Shown piece after piece: positions 34,988-43,894 of a stretch of DNA of 63,294 nt. The stretch lies in the NCBI GenBank assembly GCA_022822855.1, contig JAJDYG010000001.1, positions 1-63,294 of the forward strand, given 5' to 3'. Position numbers and translations under genes: made by a program. Numbering within the stretch: position 1 is the stretch's first letter; each line of letters opens with the position of its first letter. The notes under the pieces are model-generated. The model ran no database searches and was not told where the DNA came from. It was given only the letters and a program-made list of their open reading frames with translations. This DNA comes from Dehalococcoidia bacterium (GTDB lineage Bacteria; Chloroflexota; Dehalococcoidia; Bin125).

Positions 34988-37900
34988 TCAGTCGCAGAAG
35001 GACGCTGGGTTCTCGGGCAGGCGAAACTCGATGCCGGTGACGTCGGCGTTGGAGAGGGTGATCGTGCTGGACTCAGTCTCAACTGCGCCAACTTTACCGG
35101 CGACGTAGTACACCTCGCAGCCGTCAAGCGTGACCCAAAGCTTGTAGAAACCTGAGGCTGGCACGGCGAATGAGAAAGAGCCGTCGCCGGATGGCCAGGC
35201 GCCGCCCAACCCGGCGACACTCGCTCCCCTGACGACATGACCCGACTCAGGTGAACCATCCGCGTTGAGCAACTGCCCCGATATCCTCAGCGTGCACATG
35301 CCGGGCTCCAGCTGCAGCCTGAGGTTGGAGAAATCGTCGTCAGCGATAGTGATCGGAGTGCGTTCGCTCCACTGCGCCGTGATCCCATCCTGTCCGTAGT
35401 AGATCAGGCAGCCGTCAATCCATGCATGTAGCAAGTAGTCGCCTTGTTCTGACAACGCGATCTGGAACCAACCGCTGGAATCGGTACGACCCCAGACAGG
35501 ATCGCCATCCGCTCGGGCGTTGATCTGGATGCCTTCAATACCCTCGCCGCTCGAGTCGAGGAGATGACCTTCGATGGTCAGGCAAGGGTTTTCCGGCAAA
35601 ACGAAGCGAATGTTGGCGACCCTTGACCTGCTCAGGTTGAGCGCGCGCGCCTGAGTATCACCGCCCGACACGCCCTCTCCGCCGTAGAAGACACGGCAGC
35701 CGTCGATTGTGACGTTGAGCTTGTATGATCCTGCCGCAGGGACTGTGAAAGAGAAGCCGCCATCCTCGGAAGACCGGTCACCACCCTGGAGGGAGCCGTC
35801 GTTCGCACGAACGTACACCCCGGACCTCGGGGAGCGGTCAGCATTCAATAGCGTACCTGCTACTCGGAGCGTACACATATCAACTTCAAGCTGAAACACG
35901 ATGTCCCTCACATCGTCCTGGGACACGGCTATCAGGGAGCGTTCGCTCCACAACCCTGTGGCTCCTTCCGGCCGGTGGTAGACCCTACATCCGCTTGGGA
36001 AGGCGTATAGGTAGTATTCGCCAGTTTCGGTCAGTGTCAGTTCGAATCTGCCCATGGAGTCAGTACGGCTGCGGACTCGATCGTCATCGAGGTGAGCATA
36101 AATGCTGGCATCTTCAATGCCATTACCGTTCGAATCGAGTAGGCGTCCGGCGAGGACATACCTCGTGCAGAAGTCTGCCGGGACCTTGAACTGGATGTCG
36201 GGGACATTTTGATCTACGATCTGAATCTCACCGGCCTGACTTCGATCTTCAGTGGAACTCTCGGCACCCCAGTAAAGTCGGCATCCTCCCAGGTTCGTGT
36301 AGAGCTGATGGGTACCCGGCGAGTTCGCGACCAGCTCGAACGATCCGTCAATCCCAGTTCTGGCAGCAACCGAACCGCCCGATCTCTGGGCGCGAACTTC
36401 AACTCCGGATAGCGGTTCATCGTCGGGACCGAACAGGGTTCCGCTGATACGCCAGCGGCACTGGTCACCGTCGACCTTGATCGTCAGCGGCGGAGGGTCG
36501 GTCGCGCCGACTTCGATCAGCTCGGCGTCATCTACTGACCGAGTCTCTTGATCACCTTCTGATGTCCACCAGTAGCTACACCCAAATTGGTCGGCCAGTT
36601 CGACCCGGATCCGGTGGTCCGCGCTACGTCTCACGAACAGTGCAAACTCGCCATCTTCGCCCGATGTGGCTTGTGCGTCACCGAACGTCGCAGACCCGAC
36701 ATCCTTGACTTCTTGGGAAAGCAGCCGAACCCCGGGGCGGGGCGAGCCATCGTGATTGACGACCGTGCCGCGCATCACCACCTGACCGGGCTGCTTGCGT
36801 CGGGGCACATTCCCACGGTGTTTGTGCATATGCTCCTCGAACTCGGCGTAGAAGTCCTTGACCGAGATGCCGTAGGTGGCCGCAAATGCCCCATGCCAGG
36901 TGAGTTGCGACTCCCATTGCCCGTCCGACCCGGTTCGGCCCGGCGCCCATGCGCGGAAGAAATCCAAGAACGCCGACGTGCCAGCGCGCTCAATCAACAA
37001 ATCGGCGGCGATCAGACCGAATGAGTACTGCCAAGTCGCATTCGGTACCTCAATCTCTTCAAGCGGCGGGCCTTGAGTTGCCTGATTGCGAGCGTAGATC
37101 AGCCGGCGGCTCAGCGGGAATCCCGTGCGATCCTGCGTCGCGAGGTCACCGCGGATCCAGTTGATGGATCCTTCCACCATCCAGGTTGGTCGCCAGCTGA
37201 AAGCGTCAGCTGCCAACTGGCCCTGAATCGCGTGATAGTACTCTTCCAATAGCACATAGCGAGCTCGGGAGTATCGTCCCGTGCTCCTTTCCCACTGCTC
37301 TGCCTTGATGACGTTGACATCGGCTCCTCCAAAACCACCGGACCCTGTACGCCACCAGTTACGCACCCAGTCATTCCCCGGAGATCTACCTTGACGTTCC
37401 AGTTCCTGAGTTAGTGAGCCAAGGGAGCCTGGCACGATCACCGTCAATTGGAAAGGGTCCGCCTGCACGCCAAACTCTTCCGCGTTGTACGCTGCCATAT
37501 CGGCCAAGTCGCGCTTGGCGGCATTTCGGATCCCCTGATCCACTCTGCCCGTGAAAATCAGCCTTGGCAACACGTATGTCGGCTGGAGCCAGTTGACGCC
37601 CCGGCTGACTGTGACGACCAGCGCGTCGCCTCGCGACACCATCGGCCAGTCGTCTGCCGTCTCCGGACTGGTTGGGTCGTAGACGTGATCGCCCAGCCGA
37701 ATCTCGGACAGAAACTTGCCGATTCCCTTGGCAACATCGGTGATCGCCCAACCGTCGAGGCCCAGCCAGGCAACCCAATTCTCCCCGGTGCGTAGCTCGA
37801 TCAGTCCGGCGGCTGGAACGATGGGACGGGACCATTCGACTGGCGCGTCTCCACCTAGGTGAATGATGTAGGCAGCACCTGGCTGCAGAGCTTGCAGCGG

Positions 37901-38179
37901 CCCCGACCAGCGGCGGTTCGCATCCACGGTCGCTGACAGCTCGCGCTGGTCAACCGCATCCCATGTTGAGACCCGTAGAATTCCGGGAACTTGGACCAGG
38001 AGCTCGTCCAGCGGCAACGATTCGTCAACCCAGCCGACGAAGTTGTCGCCGGGTTGGAGGGTGATCGTGATCGCCTCGATCTCGTCGGTCGATCCCTCCT
38101 CCGACGCGAAAGCCGAGCCAACCGCGAGGATGGCGGCAAGTCCGACTAACAGTACGATCAGTAGCCGAGAGGAGCGCAT
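34988..38179 (-). CDS. Secreted repeat protein with a degenerate metallopeptidase-like domain
   Basis: A 1063-aa protein with signal peptide (1-25, ending AFA). Residues about 35-210 hold two modules of the 'ITLQPGDNFVGWVDES' / 'IELRTGENWVAWLG' type. The middle domain resembles gluzincin peptidases (LLEEYYHAIQ then PTWMVEGSINWI), but the first His of HExxH is Glu (EEYYH, near 311-315); the catalytic-position Glu, second His and distal Glu remain. From about 465 on come at least six tandem ~80-residue beta-sandwich repeats (CarboxypepD_reg-like), each opening with C-x-x-R/L-x-x-G and ending in GC-x-x-Y-[WYH]. Regular paired cysteines suggest disulfides. Probably cell-surface or extracellular. 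It ends 3 bp before the LLM gene frame begins upstream. Confidence 0.75.
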   Translation of the reverse strand: MRSSRLLIVLLVGLAAILAVGSAFASEEGSTDEIEAITITLQPGDNFVGWVDESLPLDELLVQVPGILRVSTWDAVDQRELSATVDANRRWSGPLQALQPGAAYIIHLGGDAPVEWSRPIVPAAGLIELRTGENWVAWLGLDGWAITDVAKGIGKFLSEIRLGDHVYDPTSPETADDWPMVSRGDALVVTVSRGVNWLQPTYVLPRLIFTGRVDQGIRNAAKRDLADMAAYNAEEFGVQADPFQLTVIVPGSLGSLTQELERQGRSPGNDWVRNWWRTGSGGFGGADVNVIKAEQWERSTGRYSRARYVLLEEYYHAIQGQLAADAFSWRPTWMVEGSINWIRGDLATQDRTGFPLSRRLIYARNQATQGPPLEEIEVPNATWQYSFGLIAADLLIERAGTSAFLDFFRAWAPGRTGSDGQWESQLTWHGAFAATYGISVKDFYAEFEEHMHKHRGNVPRRKQPGQVVMRGTVVNHDGSPRPGVRLLSQEVKDVGSATFGDAQATSGEDGEFALFVRRSADHRIRVELADQFGCSYWWTSEGDQETRSVDDAELIEVGATDPPPLTIKVDGDQCRWRISGTLFGPDDEPLSGVEVRAQRSGGSVAARTGIDGSFELVANSPGTHQLYTNLGGCRLYWGAESSTEDRSQAGEIQIVDQNVPDIQFKVPADFCTRYVLAGRLLDSNGNGIEDASIYAHLDDDRVRSRTDSMGRFELTLTETGEYYLYAFPSGCRVYHRPEGATGLWSERSLIAVSQDDVRDIVFQLEVDMCTLRVAGTLLNADRSPRSGVYVRANDGSLQGGDRSSEDGGFSFTVPAAGSYKLNVTIDGCRVFYGGEGVSGGDTQARALNLSRSRVANIRFVLPENPCLTIEGHLLDSSGEGIEGIQINARADGDPVWGRTDSSGWFQIALSEQGDYLLHAWIDGCLIYYGQDGITAQWSERTPITIADDDFSNLRLQLEPGMCTLRISGQLLNADGSPESGHVVRGASVAGLGGAWPSGDGSFSFAVPASGFYKLWVTLDGCEVYYVAGKVGAVETESSTITLSNADVTGIEFRLPENPASFCD

Positions 38180-38181
38180 GC

Positions 38182-39123
38182 CTACCGAAACTCAGGAATC
38201 ACCGTCTCCGCGAACATCTGCGCCGGCTCGATCGTGTCTCGGCCGAAGAACTCGATCATGAACATGTCGCAGCCGAGCTCGACGTGCTTCTCGATCCGCT
38301 CTTTGATCATCGAGGGGGTTCCGGTCAGTGCCATGTCGCCGGCCGGGTTGCCCATGTGACCGCCGAAGATCTTCTGCGCTCGCTCGACCATGGGCTGGAC
38401 CTTGGCGTCGTCGTCGACGATCGTGACGAGGCACTGCTGCGAGACGCGGATCTCGGAGGGGTCGCGGCCAAGGCGCTCGGCGTGGCCGCGGAGGACCGAG
38501 ACCTTGTGCTCGAGGTCGTCCTGGGCGCCGGCGGAGTTATTCCAGATGTCGGCGTACTGCGCCGCGATGCGCATGGTCACCTGCTCGCCGCCGCCGCCGA
38601 CCAGGATCGGCATGTCGCGCGGGGGCTTGGGCTGGGTGACGAGGTTCTCGGTGTGGAAGAACTCGCCCTCGAAGGAGAACTCCTCCTGGTCGGCGTCGAA
38701 CATGCCCTTGAAGATCTGCAGGCCCTCCTCGAGCTGGCGCAGGCGGTCGCGGGTCGAGACGAAGGGCATGCCGAAGTCGGAGAATTCGCGCGCCATCCAA
38801 CCGGAGCCGAAGCCGGGGATCACACGTCCGCCGGCGATGTTGTCGACGGTGGCGATCATCTTGCCGGTGTGCGCCGGGTTGCGCATGCCGACGGGGGTGA
38901 CGAGCGTGCCGATTTCCGGCTTCTCGGTCACGGCCGCGATGCCGGCGGCCAGGGTCCAGGCCTCGAGCATGGGGATCGCGGGCGACTGCGGACCATAAAG
39001 ATGGTCGTTGACCCAGAGCGAGTCGAAGCCCATCTCCTCAAAGGCCGAGGCCGCGCGCTGCGTCTCCTGCCAGGTGCGCTTGATCTGGGGAACCATGACG
39101 CCGAAGTGTGGGCTGTTGGTCAC
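38182..39123 (-). CDS. LLM-class F420-dependent oxidoreductase
   Basis: A 313-aa luciferase-like protein from GTG 39123 (GAGAGG 7 nt upstream). Features: FEEMGFDSLWVNDHL, TPVGMRNPAHTGKMIATVDNIAGGRVIPGFGSGWMAREF and PILVGGGGEQVTMRIAAQYADIWN, the pattern of F420-binding family members. It is a different subgroup from the gene at 11398-12321. The downstream Cys-repeat gene starts 3 bp after its stop, so the two are probably co-transcribed. Confidence 0.85.
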   Translation of the reverse strand: MTNSPHFGVMVPQIKRTWQETQRAASAFEEMGFDSLWVNDHLYGPQSPAIPMLEAWTLAAGIAAVTEKPEIGTLVTPVGMRNPAHTGKMIATVDNIAGGRVIPGFGSGWMAREFSDFGMPFVSTRDRLRQLEEGLQIFKGMFDADQEEFSFEGEFFHTENLVTQPKPPRDMPILVGGGGEQVTMRIAAQYADIWNNSAGAQDDLEHKVSVLRGHAERLGRDPSEIRVSQQCLVTIVDDDAKVQPMVERAQKIFGGHMGNPAGDMALTGTPSMIKERIEKHVELGCDMFMIEFFGRDTIEPAQMFAETVIPEFR

Positions 39124-39192
39124 GGGACGATCCTCTCTCCGCCGAGGCGGTTCATTGAGTTGGCAAATGTCTGCTGAAGGGTAGCAGCGGAG

Positions 39193-39450
39193 TCAGTCGG
39201 CTTCGCGGAGTTCGTCGGAGGCGATGCGCCTGGCTTCAGCGTCGGCTCGTTCGAGGGCGGCCTGCTTGATAAAGCGGGTGACTCGGCCGTCGCCGGGCAG
39301 ACCCGCTCGGAGCCGCTTGACTTCTTCTGGAGTGAAGTCAACCTCGATTCGCCAATGGGCGGGTTGGCGATTGGCGACCTCAATACCTGGCTCATCCTCC
39401 GCCAGGGGGACGTCAATATGCGCCGGCGTTCCAGAGGTGCTCACGGTCAT
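39193..39450 (-). CDS. BrnA-like antitoxin, copy 1
   Basis: An 85-aa protein from ATG 39450, with GGAGG ~10 nt upstream and ATGA overlap with the toxin stop. Core: WRIEVDFTPEEVKRLRAGLPGDGRVTRFIKQAALERADAEA, a beta strand plus two helices like a ribbon-helix-helix DNA-binding unit, with an acidic C-terminus. It is homologous to 52834-53094 (WRIEVEFDRAEINRLKAGIP; VTRFIKNAALAEAD). The order is toxin first, as in brnTA. It probably neutralises the toxin and represses the operon (inference). Confidence 0.65.
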   Translation of the reverse strand: MTVSTSGTPAHIDVPLAEDEPGIEVANRQPAHWRIEVDFTPEEVKRLRAGLPGDGRVTRFIKQAALERADAEARRIASDELREAD

Positions 39451-39776
39451 CGCATCCTTCCTCCGCGTTGATTGTATCGAGAACGATCGCCCGCCGACGA
39501 TGGCCATCCAGTCACGACGTGTGAATAGCCGTCAGCATTCGGCAACTCCAGAACGATTGTGAGCAGCCGACCCGATGCGTTCGGGCCGATCATCTTGAGA
39601 CGCCGGGGTTGGCGATGAAGCCAGTTGTCTTCGTCGGCCCGGAGGCGTTCCGCCTGATCGAAATATTTGGCGGGGCCGGCCCAGACATCGTCAGCGTCTT
39701 GAAAGCGCAGCCCGTGCCGCCACAGCTCGTCGTCCGACGCCTCGTTCGAGATCAGACCCCATGTCGGAATATCCAA
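39447..39776 (-). CDS. BrnT-like ribonuclease toxin, copy 1
   Basis: A 109-aa protein from a proposed TTG at 39776, chosen by alignment with copy 2 (53094-53429) and an AGGA 9 nt upstream; the open frame runs further but is not conserved. Shared core: LWRHGLRFQDADDVWAGPAKYFDQ, then MIGPNASGRLLTIVLELP and a C-terminal WPSSAGDRSRYNQRGG. This mirrors BrnT order (HGxxFxDA...; xxIGxxxxGRxLxVV; ER.RY). BrnT toxins cleave RNA. The start codon is the least certain part. Confidence 0.6.
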   Translation of the reverse strand: MDIPTWGLISNEASDDELWRHGLRFQDADDVWAGPAKYFDQAERLRADEDNWLHRQPRRLKMIGPNASGRLLTIVLELPNADGYSHVVTGWPSSAGDRSRYNQRGGRMR

Positions 39777-39858
39777 ATCGGTCGATCCTAACCCAGCCTG
39801 GACAACGGTGGCTTTGGGGACGGGAAGAGCCTGTGTCAGACGCCTCGAATGGGCCGGC

Positions 39859-39889
39859 TTGACAACTGCGGGGGGGGGGGGGGTAGTTT
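39859..39889 (+). promoter_or_regulatory. Candidate promoter with a 14-G tract in its spacer
   Basis: TTGACA (39859-39864, consensus -35) is followed by a 19-bp spacer made of ACTGC plus 14 Gs (39870-39883), then TAGTTT (39884-39889) as a -10. Transcription would start ~50 bp before the transporter binding protein ATG (39947). Poly-G/poly-C tracts between -35 and -10 are a known phase-variation device. The -35 is a perfect match; the -10 is partial. Confidence 0.5.
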
Positions 39890-39946
39890 CGCGGCAATCG
39901 CCGATAGGGACAAGACACAGGCGGCGATTGGGGACGGAGCCCTGGC

Positions 39947-41794
39947 ATGACCACGCGAAACTACTGGCAGCGAATGCGGCGCAACAAAATGTCGCGGCGG
40001 TCGCTCTTGCGAGCCTCGGCGCGAGCCGGGGTTGGCGCCGCCGGACTGGCCCTGGTCGGCTGCGGCGGCGACGATGACGACGACGATCAGCCGGCAGCAG
40101 CGCAGGTTGCGCAGCAGCAGGAACAGCAGGCCCAACAGCAGTCAATGCGGCAGGAGCAAGCTGAGCAGCAGGCCGAACAACAGGTCCAGCAGCAACAGGC
40201 TCAGACGGCGACCGCCGACGAACAGCAGGAGGCGGAGGAAGCCGCCGCCCAGGCCGCCGACAGCGGCCCGCAGTACGGAGGCGTCGTCACCTACTTCGCG
40301 GACAGCGGCGGCATCCTCGACCCGGCCATCGCCGACCACGGCGGCAACGACAGCGCCTGGCTCCCGATCTACGACCACATCAACTACCTCGATAACGGCG
40401 GTGTGCTCACCTCGGCGATGGCGGAGTTGCCCGAGGTCGTCGATGACGTCACCTTCATCTACAACATCAAGCCGAACGTGCACTGGCAGGACAAGCCCCC
40501 GCTGAACGGCCGCCAGTTCGTCGCCGAAGACGCCGCCTTCGGACTCGCCCGCTTCGGTCAGGATAACCCCGAGTTCATCTTGAAAGACCTCCTCTCCGCC
40601 GTCGACCAGTACGAGGCCACCGACGAACTCACCCTGCGCATCAAGGCGAGAGAGGTGTTCGCGCCGCTGCTCGGCGCAGTCGGCGAGCAGCGGGTGCTCA
40701 TGGTCTCACGCGACGCGGTCGAGGCCTTCGGCGACGACGGCATCGCCAGCAACCCCGAGGCCGGCGTCGGCACCGGCGGCATGCAGTATGTCACCTGGGA
40801 GGACGGCGTGGTCACCGAGCTCGAACGCAACCCCAACTACTTCCGCGAAGGGCTCCCCTACTTCGACGGCTTCCGGTCGAACTGGAATACCGACGCGGCG
40901 TATCGGGCCGCGCAGTTCGTCGCCGGCGAGTCCGACTTCCTCTTCCTTCCGTGGCTGGGCTTCCCGGCGGAGAACGAGGCCGTGCGGGACCAACTCGGCG
41001 AGGAGAACGTCGTCGAAGTGCCCATGCAAGCGACCTGGAGCTTCTCGACGCACTTCAACCTCCAGGTCGAGCCCTACACCGACCCGCGCGTGCGCATGGC
41101 CCTGCATCTCGCCACCAACCGGGAACAACTCTTCGCGGTGGGCCAAGGTCTCATCGAGATCGGCGGGCCGATCGCCCACGCGGCCGGCGTGTACGCGTGG
41201 ACCGTCGACGAGCTCCGCGAGCTGCCCGGCTACCGCTCCGGCGCCCTGCGCGAGGAGGACCTGGCCGAGGGCCGGCGGCTGCTCGACGCCAGCGGCTACG
41301 ACCCGGCGAGCGTGCCGGCGATGAGCTCCTGGGACGGATCCATCCATTACGCGCAAGTGGGCCAGCAGAACTGGGCCGAAATCGGCTTCGAGGTCGATCT
41401 TGAGGAGACGACCAGCATTGAGGGCCAGGACCAGCGGTCGTCGGGGAATTTCTCCATCCACTGGAATGGCTTCGGCGGCGCGCACGACCCCGACATCCTC
41501 TCCAGCAGCCACCAGACCGACGGCGCACGGAACTACGGCAAGTTCTCCGACCCCGAGATCGACGCGCTGCTGGAGAAGGGACGCACGACCATCGGCACCG
41601 AGAACCGAGTGCCGATCTACGACGAGATCCAGACCAAGCTGCTCGAAGAGCACGTGCCCCGGATCTTCTTCAATTGGGGCGTGCCGACCGTCGCACACCG
41701 TCCCTGGCTCAAGGGCTTCGGCCCGACCAACCACAGCACCGCCGCCACCCAGGCGCTGTACCGGTCGTGGTTCGAGGGCAAGCCCGGCGTGTAG
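39947..41794 (+). CDS. ABC transporter substrate-binding protein, family 5 (peptide-type)
   Basis: A 615-aa protein. The N-terminus has a twin-arginine signal (MSRRSLLRASARAG) and lipobox-like LVGC, then a run of Asp and a very Gln-rich linker (about residues 47-105). The binding domain begins near YGGVVTYFADSGGILDPA and has the SBP_bac_5 course (WLPIYDHINYLDNGGVL; EDAAFGLARF; GGMQYVTWEDGVVTELERNPNYF; PRIFFNWGVPTVAHRPWLKGF). It would capture oligopeptides or similar solutes and deliver them to the two permeases downstream. GGAG precedes the ATG. Confidence 0.88.
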   Translation: MTTRNYWQRMRRNKMSRRSLLRASARAGVGAAGLALVGCGGDDDDDDQPAAAQVAQQQEQQAQQQSMRQEQAEQQAEQQVQQQQAQTATADEQQEAEEAAAQAADSGPQYGGVVTYFADSGGILDPAIADHGGNDSAWLPIYDHINYLDNGGVLTSAMAELPEVVDDVTFIYNIKPNVHWQDKPPLNGRQFVAEDAAFGLARFGQDNPEFILKDLLSAVDQYEATDELTLRIKAREVFAPLLGAVGEQRVLMVSRDAVEAFGDDGIASNPEAGVGTGGMQYVTWEDGVVTELERNPNYFREGLPYFDGFRSNWNTDAAYRAAQFVAGESDFLFLPWLGFPAENEAVRDQLGEENVVEVPMQATWSFSTHFNLQVEPYTDPRVRMALHLATNREQLFAVGQGLIEIGGPIAHAAGVYAWTVDELRELPGYRSGALREEDLAEGRRLLDASGYDPASVPAMSSWDGSIHYAQVGQQNWAEIGFEVDLEETTSIEGQDQRSSGNFSIHWNGFGGAHDPDILSSSHQTDGARNYGKFSDPEIDALLEKGRTTIGTENRVPIYDEIQTKLLEEHVPRIFFNWGVPTVAHRPWLKGFGPTNHSTAATQALYRSWFEGKPGV

Positions 41795-41842
41795 GGGGGT
41801 TGTATTGCAGGGCTCCCTCTGCTCCGCCCTCTGACCCTTCCC

Positions 41843-41937
41843 TCCCTCTCCCTCTGGGAGAGGGCTGGGGTGAGGGTCCGGCCGCTCCCCAACTGCAAAG
41901 GGGCCCTCACCCTAACCCTCTCCCGCAGGGAGAGGGG
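41843..41937. repeat. Large inverted repeat between binding protein and permease genes
   Basis: CCCTCTCCCTCTGGGAGAGGGCTGGGGTGAGGG (in two parts, 41843-41877) is mirrored by CCCTCACCCTAACCCTCTCCCGCAGGGAGAGG (41904-41937), giving a long cruciform with smaller hairpins in each arm. Intergenic inverted repeats of this kind can trim mRNA 3' ends and lower downstream expression, which would set more binding protein than permease (inference). Confidence 0.7.
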
Positions 41938-41963
41938 ATCAGAGGGAAGCGGAGCCAACACCG

Positions 41964-42926
41964 ATGCGTACTTACGTCATTCGACGGTTGTTGCTGCTGC
42001 CGGTCACGGTGATCCTGCTCTCGATCTTCGCCTTCGGTCTGGTCCGGCTCGTGCCGGGATCGGTGGTCGACGCGCGCCTCTCCAACACCATGGGCGCCTC
42101 GGCGGGCTCCAACCCAGAGCAGCGCGCCGCGCTGGAGGCGCATTTCGGGCTCGACAAGCCGGTCCACGTGCAATACGTGAACTGGGTCGAACAGATCTTC
42201 ACCGGGGATTTCGGCACCTCCTGGCTGACGCGGGAGTCCATTATGGACACCTTCGCCCGCCACATGCCCGTCACGGCCGAACTGCTCTTCCTGACGCTGT
42301 TGCTGTACATCCCGATCGGGATTGGAACGGGGGTCTGGTCGGCCGTGCGCCGCAACCGGCCCGACGACTACGGCATCCGCTTCATCACGGTGCTCTTCCT
42401 CGCCATCCCCAACTTCTGGCTGGCCACCCTGGTCGTGTTAATCCCGCTCGTGCTCTGGCGCTACGCGCTGCCCGCCCCCTACGAGCAACTCTGGCATAAT
42501 CCGAGCACCAACCTGCTGCAGATGATCGTGCCCGCGGCGGTCGCGGCGCTGTCGGGCGCGGCCGTGCTGGGACGGCTGGCGCGCTCGGAAATGCTGGAAG
42601 TGCTGCGCCAGGATTACGTGCGCACCGCCCGGGCCAAGGGCGTCTCCGGCCGCATCGTGGTCATGCGCCACGCGCTGCGCAACGCCATGATCCCCCTGAT
42701 CACGCTGATCGGCCTCGTCTTCGCCGACGGCGTCGCGGGTTCGGTGATCGTCGAGGAGATCTTCGGGCTGCCGGGCATGGGCCGCCTGCTCGTTCAGTCC
42801 ATCTTCGCGAACGACCTACCCGTGGTGCAGCTCTGGATGCTGTTCTTCGGCACCGCCTTCGTGCTGATCAACCTGGCCGTGGACCTCAGCTACGCCGTCT
42901 TCGATCCCCGGGTCCGGTTCCAGTGA
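41964..42926 (+). CDS. ABC transporter permease, DppB type
   Basis: A 320-aa inner-membrane permease with six predicted helices. Family signatures: MRTYVIRRLLLLPVTVILLSIFAFGLVRLVPG at the start, FGLDKPVHVQYVNWVEQIFTGDFGTSW, and the EAA loop for ATPase contact, YVRTARAKGVSGRIVVMRHALRNAMIP. It pairs with DppC-type gene 42923-43828, whose GTG overlaps its stop (GTGA). No ATP-binding subunits are found in the window. Confidence 0.93.
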   Translation: MRTYVIRRLLLLPVTVILLSIFAFGLVRLVPGSVVDARLSNTMGASAGSNPEQRAALEAHFGLDKPVHVQYVNWVEQIFTGDFGTSWLTRESIMDTFARHMPVTAELLFLTLLLYIPIGIGTGVWSAVRRNRPDDYGIRFITVLFLAIPNFWLATLVVLIPLVLWRYALPAPYEQLWHNPSTNLLQMIVPAAVAALSGAAVLGRLARSEMLEVLRQDYVRTARAKGVSGRIVVMRHALRNAMIPLITLIGLVFADGVAGSVIVEEIFGLPGMGRLLVQSIFANDLPVVQLWMLFFGTAFVLINLAVDLSYAVFDPRVRFQ

Positions 42927-43828
42927 GCGCCGCCCAACCCACTCAACAGCCGGGCGCGGCCGTCTTCGATGAGTACGGTCTGCTGGTGCGGCCGCCGCTG
43001 CGCCGGCGCCTCCGGCGGCTGCTGCGGCAGCATCCCCTGGGCGCGTTCGGGCTGTTGATCGTGATCCTGATGATCGCGCTCGCCGCCTTCGGCCCGCTGA
43101 CCGCCGGGGATCCGACCAGGCTCTCCCCGAACATCCTGGCCGCACCCGGCGGCGAGTACTGGTTCGGCACCGACGATCTCGGCCGAGATTACTTCGCGCG
43201 CGTGGTCGCGGGCGCCCGGCTCTCAATCACGTTGGCCTTGACCGCAATGGCGATCGGGGTGGGCTTCGCCCTGGTTTTGGGCATGACCTCGGCCTACGCG
43301 GCCGGGCTGTTCGACCTCCTGTCCCAGCGCGTGCTCGACATGCTGTTGGCCTTTCCCGGCCTCGTCCTGCTGATCTTGCTGGCCCAGGTAACAGGCCGCA
43401 ACTGGCAATCAATCGCGCTGGGCATGGGGATCATCTTCACCCTGGGCATGGTCCGGATCGTGCGGGCCAGCACCCTGGCGACGCTCGGCGCCGCCTACGT
43501 CGAGGCGGCGCGCGTCATCGGCGTGGCGCCCTTCCGCATCCTCTGGCGGCACGTGCTGCCCAACATCGGCCCGCCGCTGCTGATCTACGTGACGACCCTG
43601 CTCGGCGGCGCGATCCTCTTCGAGGGCGCGCTCTCATTCCTCGCCCTCGGCGTCCCGCCGCCCAATCCGTCCTGGGGCCGCATGCTGGTCGAATCCCGAG
43701 ACTATTGGCAGCACACCCACCTCAGCATCTTCCCCGGCCTCGCCATCACCCTCGCCGTGCTCGGCTTCAACCTCCTCGGAGACTCCCTCCGAGACATCTT
43801 CGACCCCCGCCTCCGCGGCAGCGAGTGA
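42923..43828 (+). CDS. ABC transporter permease, DppC type
   Basis: A 301-aa permease from GTG 42923. It has an N-terminal cytoplasmic extension, the DppC pattern FGLLIVILMIALAAFGPL, YWFGTDDLGRDYFARVVAGARLSITLALTAM, the EAA loop YVEAARVIGVAPFRILWRHVLPNIGP and C-terminal LGVPPPNPSWGRML. It is the second half of the translocation pore. A strong hairpin follows at 43895-43920. Confidence 0.93.
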   Translation: MSAAQPTQQPGAAVFDEYGLLVRPPLRRRLRRLLRQHPLGAFGLLIVILMIALAAFGPLTAGDPTRLSPNILAAPGGEYWFGTDDLGRDYFARVVAGARLSITLALTAMAIGVGFALVLGMTSAYAAGLFDLLSQRVLDMLLAFPGLVLLILLAQVTGRNWQSIALGMGIIFTLGMVRIVRASTLATLGAAYVEAARVIGVAPFRILWRHVLPNIGPPLLIYVTTLLGGAILFEGALSFLALGVPPPNPSWGRMLVESRDYWQHTHLSIFPGLAITLAVLGFNLLGDSLRDIFDPRLRGSE

Positions 43829-43894
43829 GTTCCTGCCGGATTGGGCGACGCTTCGCCGACACAAGCCACTGCGATCAGCACGAGGCGGCAATGA

